This document shows, piece by piece, positions 50,943 to 60,447 of a DNA stretch of 64,000 nt. Both the position numbers and the translations under genes were made by a program. The stretch lies in the NCBI GenBank assembly GCA_027577595.1, contig JANBRJ010000033.1:62001-126000 (forward strand), read 5' to 3'. Below the pieces are notes generated by a model, which saw nothing but the letters and a program-made list of their open reading frames with translations, did no database searches and had not been told where the DNA came from. Within the stretch, counting starts at the first letter, position 1; each line of letters opens with the position of its first letter. The stretch is from Coemansia sp. RSA 487. Lineage: Eukaryota > Kickxellomycota > Kickxellomycetes > Kickxellales > Kickxellaceae.

Positions 50943-51110
50943 ATGAGCAGCAACGGAAACGGAAATAACAATGAAGCAGTTAGAGCCGCAGCTCAAGCAG
51001 TAATAGCAGCAGCAAGAGCACGAGCGGATGCAAACAGGCGGGCACGGGAAGCGGCTGCAGCGCAGCCCGTCAGAAATGATTCTGGCTATTCTACTGGCAA
51101 CGGAAATTAG
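50943..51110 (+). CDS. 55-residue Ala/Asn/Arg-rich small protein
   Basis: ATG at 50943, TAG at 51110. An Asn/Gly-rich head (MSSNGNGNNN) is followed by an Ala/Arg-rich amphipathic segment (residues about 11-42, AAAQAVIAAARARADANRR) that should form one long helix, and an Asn/Ser/Gly-rich tail. GC content is well above the surrounding AT-rich DNA, and a TATATAAAG sits at the usual distance. The leader (CAAGCAACAGCAGC, then A-rich before the ATG) looks like a normal fungal 5' leader. No homolog is recognised. It could be a small nucleic-acid- or membrane-binding helix. Confidence 0.5.
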   Translation: MSSNGNGNNNEAVRAAAQAVIAAARARADANRRAREAAAAQPVRNDSGYSTGNGN

Positions 51111-51867
51111 GCTTTTTGCAGCATTAGGCTATGGCCTTGCTATCTCCCACTCAAACGTGAGTTTACACTTGGTTGACCAGTTACTTATTTGTCGATATTG
51201 CGACCCCTTATAGCCACAGGTATCAAGGCAAATTGTAAAATCTCCAAAGTTTCACGTATCAATCAGAATATTCTTATAAAATATTTAGAAGTTTAGTTTG
51301 TTTTTGTTTTTGGAAACAATGAAATAGACAAACTAAACTATTGCTAAGCCCGATACTTATATTAAATCTAAATCTAAATACAAGTCTGAATGATATAGTG
51401 CAAGTAGTATTGTTGAATTGCAAGCTGTTTGATCTTGGAGAACGTAGCAGATAAGCTGGACCCTTGCACTATTGATGGGCCGGAAGCTTTACTTATAGCT
51501 GCTTTTGCAACAAAATTTTTACCAAAGCATGCCCTTTCTAATTTCTTGTTATATATTAAATATAAGTTCAGCTATAACAAGTATGCTATTTCAAAGTGTT
51601 GAGTCTCAGTATGTGTCCCTTTTTCCTTAGCTATAACTATCAACTATTTAATTAGCGTTGGTATAAAAATACGGCTTTATTTCATGACCATTGATATGTT
51701 TTAAATTCGCCACTATACTCGGGGTAGTTAGCATTTTATTATAAAATTTGAGAAAACTAATATAAAATTCTAAAGTCAATCATAGTCACATCTCTGGCTA
51801 ATCCAAGCTAGTGCAATCAAAAATTTGACAATCACGGGAAAACAAGAAGGTATCATATAGATCTTCA
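51111..51867. other. AT-rich spacer
   Basis: Nothing recognised on either strand. Confidence 0.4.
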
Positions 51868-52146
51868 TTATCCCTCTTTAACAACATATTTAAAATATAC
51901 TATATTAGCTGTATCAGCCAAGCTCTTGAGCGTCGTATTACTGTTAAAGGATTTATCAGAACGTATCAGATACACTGCTGGGTTTTTAGCCGAATGTAGG
52001 TTCCTGTTACCGGCAATGTAAGTCTTTAGATCACCAACAGTGGTAAGAGATTGGCACGCACTTTCCTGAATGGTGGGCCTCTTTGACTCGTCATCTTCGT
52101 TAGTAAGCACAATCTTACTAACATGAACTGTATTTTTTGAAGCCAT
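51868..52146 (-). CDS. Ubiquitin-fold-like small protein, array copy 1
   Basis: 92 residues, ATG at 52146 in the context AACAATGGC; a TATTATAAA at 52263-52271 lies about 120 nt upstream. The family pattern shared by all copies is KIVLTNE...RPTIQESAC.SL.T..DL..YI...NLH...NP.V.L.R.D.SF...TTLKSLAD..N.V.F.Y.V. Read as secondary structure this is strand, strand, helix (TVGDLKTYIAG), strand (AVYLIRSD), turn with TTLKSLAD, and final strand (IVYFKYVV). That is the order of ubiquitin-like beta-grasp proteins. No Gly-Gly tail is present, so conjugation is unlikely. There are no signal peptide or membrane segments. The fold is inferred and the function unknown. Confidence 0.7.
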   Translation of the reverse strand: MASKNTVHVSKIVLTNEDDESKRPTIQESACQSLTTVGDLKTYIAGNRNLHSAKNPAVYLIRSDKSFNSNTTLKSLADTANIVYFKYVVKEG

Positions 52147-52896
52147 TGTTATGTTAAAGATATTCTGAACTGCAGAAGCTCTGGTTGTATGTTAAATGTG
52201 GATTAAACTGAATGCTGCTGGTTTATGTAGATATGTTTGGCTGCTGGTGGAAAACGGTGACCTTTATAATACCCCTATCAGCTTTGCTGTATAAAATCAC
52301 TTGCAAGTAATTGATATGGTTTGAAATTCTCCACTAGAAATGTCCCGACTTACAGCTTTGGTTGTACTGATTTATGCACTCTTCGGTCATTATCACACAT
52401 AACAGATACAGATGTATTTTGAAAAAGGTGGATTTATCGAGGCTATTATTATTACTCTATGTATTTGAGGCACTGTGGGTGACGAAACTATACATCATGT
52501 GTTTGTACAGTCAACTCTATAGACCCTAGTCTGTGAATTTTTATTTTTAAACTTGCAGTTATAGCTATACTGCAAGAATTGTTTTCAAAGATTGGGTATG
52601 CAACCTATCTTTACCAATAGGTTTGGATATTGAAACTGTCATGCACTACAAAATAATAACCTAAATGAGTACTAAACATAGGTTATATGTTGGCAACAGG
52701 AAATCCCTAGAAATTTATATTTAAAAAGGAATAGGGTTGTTGCCCTCTGTTTTTGGCGCTAAAGACACAAACGAATTTCTATTAACATCCCAAATCCAAT
52801 TTTTATCCATTTTATATTTAGTAACAAGACAAAATGTGTAAATCAAGCAATGTGCGCAGTTGACCAAGTTACCAAATGGGCTTACAAACGATTGGT
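52147..52896. other. AT-rich spacer
   Basis: Holds the TATTATAAA promoter element of array copy 1 (52263-52271, minus). A 65-codon minus frame at 52721-52918 overlaps the end of the LPMO gene and is not convincing. Confidence 0.4.
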
Positions 52897-53835
52897 CTAG
52901 GACGAACGATAACGGCATTTTCTGGATCCTGGGTCGCTATCAGTTGTCGACTCAGCATCAGAACCATTGACTCCAGTGGATTTGGGGGCAGAGTCGTCAG
53001 TGGTAGGCTCCGGAACAGCAGGGGCCGAGGAAACAGGAGCTTCATCCTGGACAGACGAGCTCTCATCCTGGGCACCGTGTCCCACAGGTGGAGCAGCGGA
53101 TGTAGCGTCGTCAGAGGAACCAGTGGCGGATGCTTCAGAGGATGTGCTATTGCCACTGGATGCGTAGGATCCACTAGGTGAAACAGTAACCATAGGTGCG
53201 TCCTCATAATAGTTGATGCCGGTGTCATAGTTGCCGTTGAATTCGGGGATGGTCGGGTACCCGTTGTGATCTGCAATCACCATCTGCTTGCCCGTGTACG
53301 ATGAAGAGCTTGATCCAGTGATCGCTACATCGGCGCAGTTCATATAGAACTCGCGGTTACCGATGGCGTTGACCCATGACCACGCAAAGACGACGCTTTC
53401 AGAGTTGGGCAATTCCTTGGGAAGCGTAAAAGTGTAATCCAGAACCTCCGGAGTGTTGCTATCACTTGGCCCATTAAAGAAAAAGTACCGTAAAACCTCG
53501 TATACAACAGCAAACGTCTTTCCTCCGTCGTATGAAACAGAGAACTGAGCGTGGCCACCACCGTGGGCTGCGTCGTTATTCAAAAAATGGACGGTTATGG
53601 ACTGGCCAGCAGTCCATGTGGCGACAGGCGACGGCCACGGCGTGTTGGACTTGCAAAGAATTCCGTCAGAGGGAATGGGGTTCTTGATGTTGTAGTCCCA
53701 GCTGGCGCCGGCCGGAAGAGCTGGGGGCTTGGTTACACATGAGGCGCTGAAGCGCGGACAGGGATCGGACATTGTCATGTGTGCTGACGCCGAGGCGACA
53801 AGTGCGGCGGTGATTGCAGTGAATTTGAACAACAT
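52897..53835 (-). CDS. Secreted lytic polysaccharide monooxygenase, AA11-like
   Basis: 312 residues. The signal peptide (residues 1-18, ending ASASA) is cut just before His19 (HMTMSDPCPRFSASC), giving the N-terminal His of a copper histidine brace. A second His is H91 or H95 in AAHGGGHAQFSVSYDGGKTF. The FAWSWVNAIGNREFYMNCADV segment (150-170) is the Tyr/Phe axial region and matches the NREMYMNCA signature I associate with AA11 (chitin-active) enzymes. A Ser/Thr/Pro/Glu-rich tail of about 90 residues replaces a binding module and ends without a clear GPI signal. A TATATAC at 53936-53942 lies about 100 nt upstream. Exact AA family and substrate (chitin versus glucan) need comparison. Confidence 0.8.
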   Translation of the reverse strand: MLFKFTAITAALVASASAHMTMSDPCPRFSASCVTKPPALPAGASWDYNIKNPIPSDGILCKSNTPWPSPVATWTAGQSITVHFLNNDAAHGGGHAQFSVSYDGGKTFAVVYEVLRYFFFNGPSDSNTPEVLDYTFTLPKELPNSESVVFAWSWVNAIGNREFYMNCADVAITGSSSSSYTGKQMVIADHNGYPTIPEFNGNYDTGINYYEDAPMVTVSPSGSYASSGNSTSSEASATGSSDDATSAAPPVGHGAQDESSSVQDEAPVSSAPAVPEPTTDDSAPKSTGVNGSDAESTTDSDPGSRKCRYRSS

Positions 53836-56098
53836 TTTCTTTATAACAGCGTATTAAAGGTCAACGTAAGGGATTAGAGGGAGGAAAGTAGGAACAGGCA
53901 AGCAACTAGCTAAAGGAACGCTTAATACGGCCAGCGTATATAGCTGCAAGGAATTTAAGAAAGGAAAATGTGGCAGGGGTTTGAAAAGCGAGAACAAGAA
54001 CAGGAACTGAAGAAAATCTCGAAAATTTTGGAAAGTTCTCCTCCAGACCGCTCTGTCTTTATACAAAATAGGCTTGTTTTTAACATCAGCTTGCCGGGGT
54101 GTGTGAAAAGACAAACGGTCCACATATCTTTGGTGATGGAAAACGCTGGCAATGTGATAAGTGATTGGCAGAGCATGATCTTTGCCTTTTCTTCACTGTG
54201 AAAAAATAAAGAAATACAGATCCCAGTATCGAAATATTTTGTTCTTTTTTCGCTGCACGTGTTGCTTTGCCTGCAGCTGCGTGTGCATGTGTGACAATGA
54301 ATGATTTATTGTGGAAAGGGAAATGTGCAAAAGATGCCAATAAAAAAATACAACCTCGTTGCAACCGATGGCTTTTTGTCATTGGATTTCCCTTTCCACA
54401 GGCATGTTGCTGTTGCCAATGTTAAATTGGGATGATCTATCTCGTCTTTTGGATGGGAGTAGCAAGAATAAAGCACGCTCAAAGACAAAAGTTGGGATAA
54501 TTTTCCAAAATTGTATTAACAAAAAAGAAAGCAACTCTATTGACTATACAAAAAAACGAAGCGATTGCTTAAAAATGATAATGATAACGGATCACCTTGT
54601 TAGCCGATCAAAAGCGTTTTCCCAGGGCATTTTACCTGTCCTCTGCTATCTTTTAGTAAAGTTGTTTAAAACCATGTCTTTGCGCTGCTTGTTTTATACA
54701 TTGTATTTTGACATTAATTTCAATCACTGTTTTCCTCTGTTCAAATTCACTGACGGTATTTCGTTATCGGGAGAAAGAGATGCAAAGACTCAACAATAAC
54801 ACAATAACATATTACGTTCCTTGTTAAATGGAGTGTAAATTACTAGTGGTTGCTAGAAAGTCTATTTAAATGGATATTCATTCCTGAGGATTTTTCTTGG
54901 CTCCACACTCACTGGACTGACTTTTCAACCATTTTATCAGGAATTATACTGTCTAAAACATAATGTTGTATCCACGCAGGTGTATTAATGGTCATACGGG
55001 GATTATTGAGAAACGTGGAGGCATGCGAGAGGCAGATGGGTGTATTTGTCTAACAGCCAAACAATGTCTCAATTGCAAACCAACTTTTGGATGACCCATT
55101 ATAGAATAAAATGCTTGCGGCAACAGTCAAAAAGTAGTTGTAATTTGGCCTGTTTTGCTCAATTAATATGACCAGGGTTATAAAAAATTCACATTTGTTG
55201 TTGACATTATTAGCGTTTCTCTGATATTTGTTCACATTTACACACGCCATTGTGAAATTGTAAATACAGTGGAGGATAAGTAGCGATTATAGAATAGCAG
55301 AATATTTATCTAGTTTAAATATGCTATTAAGATGCGCTTCATGTAATCGACAGAATGACTATTTAACAAACAAGGTATACATACAAATTAATTCAGCCCA
55401 ACTCAATGGGTGCGACAGGCTACACTCCAATAGAAGCACCAAAACTATAGAAAGCAAAACATTATGTCTTATCTATATATATGTGTGTAGTAATGAGCAT
55501 ACTGGTACAATGGATAAAAAGAAGGGAATGATAGCTATAAGGAGGTGTATTTGTATAGCCGGCGCCGATTGTCCATATTGCAGATATCTTGCCTTTAGAA
55601 AGGAGCTTGGATGGAAAAATAAGCATAATGTGTCATAAACTGAACATGTCCTTTTAAACGTAAATTTGATTAGGTTAGCCTCTTTTTTTGTCCATAAAGT
55701 AATGTGGACTAAAATTTCAATAACAATGTCAACAAAAGAGCAAACCTTACAAAGCATTGTTCTCTCTTTCTCTTCTCACTTACTTTCTGGTTTAGGTACT
55801 CTAGCTTTTACATATTACTCTATATTATTTTACACGCATGTTTTCTAACCAGTATTATACTACATTTCTCCTTTAGCTATGTTTGCAACTGGACATAAAA
55901 TTGCTTACATTAATCTAATGTGATAAGGCAACGCTTTATATTTTCTAGTTCATAGCCTTTTGCTCACTTTTCTCCATCTTCTTTAAATTTCAGAGCAATA
56001 ATCGTTTATTGTTTAGAACATTGCTCAATGTACATGGTGCATCTCTCTAGCGTTATATACTGGCAGACACTTGTTGTTCGTGCATACGCAGCGAATTA
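53836..56098. other. AT-rich spacer with doubtful ORFs
   Basis: Includes the LPMO promoter (53936-53942, minus). A 143-codon plus frame (ATG 54368 to 54799) and a 105-codon plus frame with two CxxC pairs (55321-55638) are open but show no recognisable family or TATA. I leave them uncalled. Confidence 0.35.
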
Positions 56099-56396
56099 TT
56101 ACATAGGACGACTAGGTTCTTTTCCAACACCATATGTAAACGTTATTATGTTGTCATCATCAATCAGAGTTTCAAGCTTTATATTGCTATGAATATTTTT
56201 TTACTGTGGCATGCCCCAGATACATGGCTGGTTTTGTTCTTTTATGCAATTTTTTGTTTCCGGCAATGTGTGTTTTTAAATGGCCAATGGTACTAATATT
56301 TTTACACATTTTCTTCTGTATAGTGGGCGTCTTTGATGGATCATCTAGACTGATAAGCACAATTCTGAATATATTCTTTTTGCAGTTTGCAAGCAT
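56099..56396 (-). pseudogene. Ubiquitin-fold-like small protein, array copy 2 (frameshifted)
   Basis: A clear member of the array. From ATG 56396 it reads MLANCKKNIFRIVLISLDD, then KTPTIQKKMCKNISTIGHLKTHIAGNKKLH, then PAMYLGHATVKK, where the frame stops early. The next frame continues NIKLETLIDDDNIITFTYGV to a TAA at 56099, matching the end of the family. The two frames meet in a run of seven A (plus-strand T, 56196-56202); family length fits if one base is extra. This may be a true loss or a homopolymer error in the assembly. A TATAAAG at 56543-56549 sits about 150 nt upstream of this ATG, supporting 56396 as the start. Confidence 0.65.
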
Positions 56397-56646
56397 TGCT
56401 GCGTCAATATGCTTGAGAGTTTGTAAAGATTTGGATGTTATGAATAATGTGCAATACAATGGAGAGCTAATATGTGATTTATTCAGTAAAGTATTATCGG
56501 TTGATGAGGATAAAGCGTGGATACTAGTGGAAAAACTGTGAGCTTTATATTATTTCTATTTTGTGTACCCGATCATTTTATTTTCAAAATAGATATACTA
56601 TTAATAGAAACCACCGCTTGCGTTTGGTTATAGTACTTTCACTATA

Positions 56647-56661
56647 TATATATATATATAC
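56647..56661. repeat. (TA)n run
   Basis: Short TA dinucleotide repeat in the spacer between array copies 2 and 3. Confidence 0.8.
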
Positions 56662-57048
56662 GTAGAGAATATAGATACGGTCATGGGACAGATATTTTTA
56701 TATAGTAATATTTATGCAGGGGTAGGACATAACGTAGATAACAAATATACGCTCCATCTATATCTTGCTTTTTTAATCAGTCAGTAGGATGCATTGCTGC
56801 AGCATGAATTATGACAATATCGCGTTTCTTGATTAGCGCTAGTGGAGAAATTCAGTTTCATATCATAGAGATAATCCTATTCCCAAGTATCTCTTATATT
56901 CAAGTCAACAAGCATTTTATTTTGAAACCTTTAAAAAGATAAAATAAAATGTTTAATGCCGATTACTTGAAATTCCATGTGCTTACAGTGGTATTGTAGG
57001 CGAAAATAAACTTGGCAACAGCAGATAAACGATGCTGAATTGTGTATT
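56662..57048. other. Spacer
   Basis: AT-rich spacer between array copies 2 and 3. Nothing else is recognised. Confidence 0.4.
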
Positions 57049-57345
57049 CTAGTTTATTTTTTCTTTAACACCATACGTAAAATGTACCTCATTGTACTTA
57101 TCAGCTAAACTTTTGAGCGTTGTCTTGTTAGTAAATGATTTGTCTGTTCGGCTCAAATGCACAACGGGATTGTTTGCTGAATGTAGGTTTTTGTTACCAG
57201 CAATGTAATTAGATAGGTCTTCAACGGTGACCAGTTTCTTACACGCACCTTCCTGTATGGTGGGTCTCTTTGAACCATCATTTTCATTGGTAAGTAGTAT
57301 CCTATTTACATGCTCTTGATATGGTGAGCTTAGTGTCAAATACAT
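57049..57345 (-). CDS. Ubiquitin-fold-like small protein, array copy 3
   Basis: 98 residues. Closest to copy 1: both have RPTIQE.AC, YIAGN(K/R)NLHSA and DKSF...TTLKSLAD. Its first ten residues (MYLTLSSPYQ) differ from the MAS/MAP start of the other copies, so the N-terminus was replaced or the start has shifted. TATTTAAAA at 57469-57477 lies about 125 nt upstream. It ends in YGVKEKIN with no Gly-Gly. It is intact and the function is unknown. Confidence 0.7.
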   Translation of the reverse strand: MYLTLSSPYQEHVNRILLTNENDGSKRPTIQEGACKKLVTVEDLSNYIAGNKNLHSANNPVVHLSRTDKSFTNKTTLKSLADKYNEVHFTYGVKEKIN

Positions 57346-58027
57346 GGTTGTAGGAATCTAGTTGGTTTAAGTAATATACTGTTGAGGTTGTCCTGGTTAT
57401 CGAAAAAGTATTGGTTGAAATGTTAGCTGTTGATATGGATAATCATAGCTGTCTAAGGAAAAAACAGCTTTTAAATACTGCCCTCAACACTGTACTATAA
57501 TCTCATTTACAAAAAAATTGATGGAAATTACACGTTTGTTAAAATATAAAAGCATTGATTTGAAACTTCCGCTTACTATTAATAATATTATGCCTTCTAT
57601 TTATAAATATAAATGATATGGTTACAATCAACCAAATGATTGAATGTTCCAATTTTATATTTAGTTGGCAGGGGTAGGGGACAAACTGTCGGTGAACTGT
57701 GCTGAACCTTAAATAACAGCAAAGGAGTAAAGCCTGAAGCAAAACTTCTTTACAATAGTTAACACGTTACTTTCAAATTTTGATTCAAATATAAAACAAA
57801 AAAACTAAAAAAGACATTCTTTTCTCTTCCTTTGAAAATCCACTTTTTACATTTTATGTCTTTCCCATCAACTTAGTATAGAATGTAACTTTTTGTAATC
57901 AAAGGATCTAGTATATCTATATGTTCTAGTTTATTTTATTGTTATTTAACCTCTTTCATACAAAGCCAATTTACTGGAAGGGAATAAAATTGTAAAGACT
58001 GCGTATTAGACAGGGCTGTAAAAGAGT
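57346..58027. other. Spacer
   Basis: AT-rich. Contains the promoter of array copy 3 (57469-57477, minus). Nothing else is recognised. Confidence 0.4.
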
Positions 58028-58312
58028 TTATTCGGATTTTTTGTCTAGGAAATACCCAAAGTTAACAACACCGTATTCGTCTGCTAGACTTAATATTGTG
58101 GTCTTGTCGTCAACGCCTGCATTTTTGTGTGCAATACTCACCCGTGGAAGCTTATTTGGATTTAAGTTCTGGCTATCCTTAATGTACTTTGCAAGGTCAG
58201 CAACCGTTGTTAGAGACTTGCACGCATTTTCCTGTATAGTAGGCTTTATGTTGGCTCCACTTATCGGAGAAAGTACTATTCTTGTTACCACTGATGCCTT
58301 CTTTGGAGCCAT
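58028..58312 (-). CDS. Ubiquitin-fold-like small protein, array copy 4
   Basis: 94 residues, the most diverged intact copy. It keeps RIVLS, KPTIQENACKSLTTVADLAKYI, NLN...LPRVSIAHK, DKTTILSLADEYGVVNFGYFL. Its ATG context AACAATGGCTCC nearly matches that of copy 1 (AACAATGGCTTC), showing that the duplication took in the leader. TATATATAAG at 58461-58470 is about 150 nt upstream. It ends LDKKSE. Confidence 0.7.
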   Translation of the reverse strand: MAPKKASVVTRIVLSPISGANIKPTIQENACKSLTTVADLAKYIKDSQNLNPNKLPRVSIAHKNAGVDDKTTILSLADEYGVVNFGYFLDKKSE

Positions 58313-59174
58313 TGTTACGTTTTCTTTGTCTGTACTAGTACAAATCCTAGTCGATTTAAACTGTGTGCTGTTATACTAGCGTTTCTTTCCGAAGGTGCAT
58401 GTAATTGAGTGACTCCGATTTATCTAGGAAGGCATAAAAAGCAAGGAAACAAATGCGACCCTTATATATAACTTTTAGCCCCGCTGACTTACAGCATTTA
58501 TATATTCCTTGATGTTTGCTCTCTTCTAACAATAGAAATGCCTTGATTGCAAGCCCCTAGTTACCTTTTATTATTATTGTATTTACTTCTATTTTAATAC
58601 ATTACAGATATAAATGTAGTTAGGAATGATTCTGGTTTGTTTAATATTAATAATAGTTTCGAAGGGGGTAAAAGCCTATTTTGATCACAGATATCCATAT
58701 TGTATATTTTTTATTTTTGTAAAATGTTTTCTTAACCTTCCAGCAAACTTTATTTTTGGAACTAAATATATTTAAAGGTTTGGTACATCTCTTGATCGGT
58801 CATTATTTTTGGTGCATCATCAGCAAGGCAACTCTATTTTAGTATTTGTTTAAATTTTCAACTGCCATTTAGTGCCAACAATGAATAATGCACTATCAAA
58901 TAATTTTTAACACTTACTCCTGTTTTCCTGAAATCCATTACATACTCCTTTTTAGAGTTAATATGCAGATACAGATTATTTTTCATTGGAATAGTTACAT
59001 TTTGCAGTGGTGTTCAAAACAGCTGATATTTTACATTTAAAACCTGGTTTCAATTATAAAACAAAAGCTAATATCCATCTACTTGAATTTTTGCATTTTA
59101 ATTCAAATTGTTATATGCAAAGCACAAACTTGGAAACTATAGATAAACAATTTTTAACCTGTAATTCAACTTTG
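58313..59174. other. Spacer
   Basis: AT-rich spacer holding the promoter of array copy 4 (58461-58470, minus). A 71-codon plus frame at 59007-59222 overlaps copy 5 antisense and is not convincing. Confidence 0.4.
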
Positions 59175-59441
59175 TTATTCAACACGGAATGTAATTTGTA
59201 CCTCGTTGTCACTATTAGCTAGACTTTTAAGCGTCGTATTGCCATTAAAAGATCTATCTGTACGGCTCAAAACTACCTTTGGATTGTCCTTGTTGTGCAA
59301 GTTCTTGTTCTTACTAATGTAGCTAACTAAATCATCAATAGTAGCCAAGTTTTGGCAAGCAGATTTCTGTATAGTGGGCCTTAATGATCTATTATTTTCA
59401 TCAGTAAGTGTAACCTTATACACACGATCAGTTGAAGCCAT
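59175..59441 (-). CDS. Ubiquitin-fold-like small protein, array copy 5
   Basis: 88 residues, the shortest and the easiest to lay beside ubiquitin. VYKVTLTD corresponds to the first strand, ATIDDLVSYIS to the helix (ubiquitin TIENVKAKI) and PKVVLSRTDRSF to the third strand (QRLIFAGKQL). TTLKSLANSDNEVQITFRVE corresponds to [20 protein letters not shown]. This is a pattern comparison by eye, not a score. ATG context is AAAAATGGCTTC; TATATAAAAG at 59591-59600 is about 150 nt upstream. It ends at FRVE, without a conjugation tail. Confidence 0.7.
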   Translation of the reverse strand: MASTDRVYKVTLTDENNRSLRPTIQKSACQNLATIDDLVSYISKNKNLHNKDNPKVVLSRTDRSFNGNTTLKSLANSDNEVQITFRVE

Positions 59442-60340
59442 TTTTATGTATATGGTATCTAGATTTGTAGATATCTTGCTGATTTAATCAATATTTTGTT
59501 TCAGTGGTGGTGTTTGGTGGGAAGCTTTGGAATTTCCTATTTTCTGTTGGTGTGGAGGAAAAAGTATTTCGCAGGAAGGGAGAGCCATAGCTTTTATATA
59601 CTATATTCCACAGCCCTACTATTTGGCTTTATTTACAAGTTTTTAAATACGCAGCTACTCTAGTATAGCAGCAATTTGACTTGGATCCTCCACTTGCCTT
59701 TTATGACCCCATTTTCTATTTTTACACCTCAAAATATAGGATTTTTGCCAGGAATAGAATCAGCACATATCATGTTGTTATTAATTACTTTGACAAGGGA
59801 TATGGTGCAATATGGATAACGGATATAAATACATTGAAACTTTACTATATTTCAAATTCTATTTTTTCTTTTGGATATGCCAAGTCGGCGGGGTGTCTTG
59901 TAGTGTAAAATTATTAATATTAGCTACGCAACCCAATTGTATGCTATTTTTATGGAGCTAGCAGCAAGTCAATGGATTTTTGTCGTTTACTTTGATGTTT
60001 CTATAATAAGCGGTTAGTATTAACAAAAATCCGGAGGTCATAGAGAAATTAGGCAGAGCATGCTTTGGATAGCACACGCGATGTCTATATAGTCAGCAAA
60101 AGGTTATATCACGGAATGTGTATTCGAGTAAGCAGGTGCCTCTCTTTACGTTTGTTGTTGATAGAAATGGAGTAAAAAATATGTTTTACTAAAATAGCAT
60201 TTGTATAGAAAAAAAGACAACAGCTAGACTGGCCCTGGTAGCATCTTCGTACCATCTGCGTGATTGACTGTGATTTCATCTAATATTCTATAAGATTAAT
60301 GCTACGATCAGTGCTAATGAAACGAGTTTAACGAGAGCCA
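59442..60340. other. AT-rich spacer
   Basis: Contains the promoter of array copy 5 (59591-59600, minus). A 75-codon plus frame (59681-59908) lacks an ATG and family. Nothing else is recognised. Confidence 0.4.
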
Positions 60341-60348
60341 TATAAACT
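60341..60348 (+). promoter_or_regulatory. TATA-like box of the DExH helicase gene
   Basis: TATAAACT, 107 nt before the ATG at 60448. Confidence 0.45.
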
Positions 60349-60447
60349 GAGACAGAAAGCAGCGACTATTAGTTGCTCCTTTGGTCCAAGCTTTGCATTA
60401 TTCAGCGGTTTTGTTTTTCTTTTTTCTTTTTCAAATTTGAATTTAAT

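Noticed and set aside
54368-54799. 143-codon plus ORF near the LPMO gene
   Set aside because: Long but with random-looking composition, no TATA and no recognisable motif. Kept as uncalled.
55321-55638. 105-codon plus ORF with CASC and CPYC pairs (zinc-finger-like)
   Set aside because: Spacing between Cys pairs (about 80 residues) does not fit a known finger. No promoter element.
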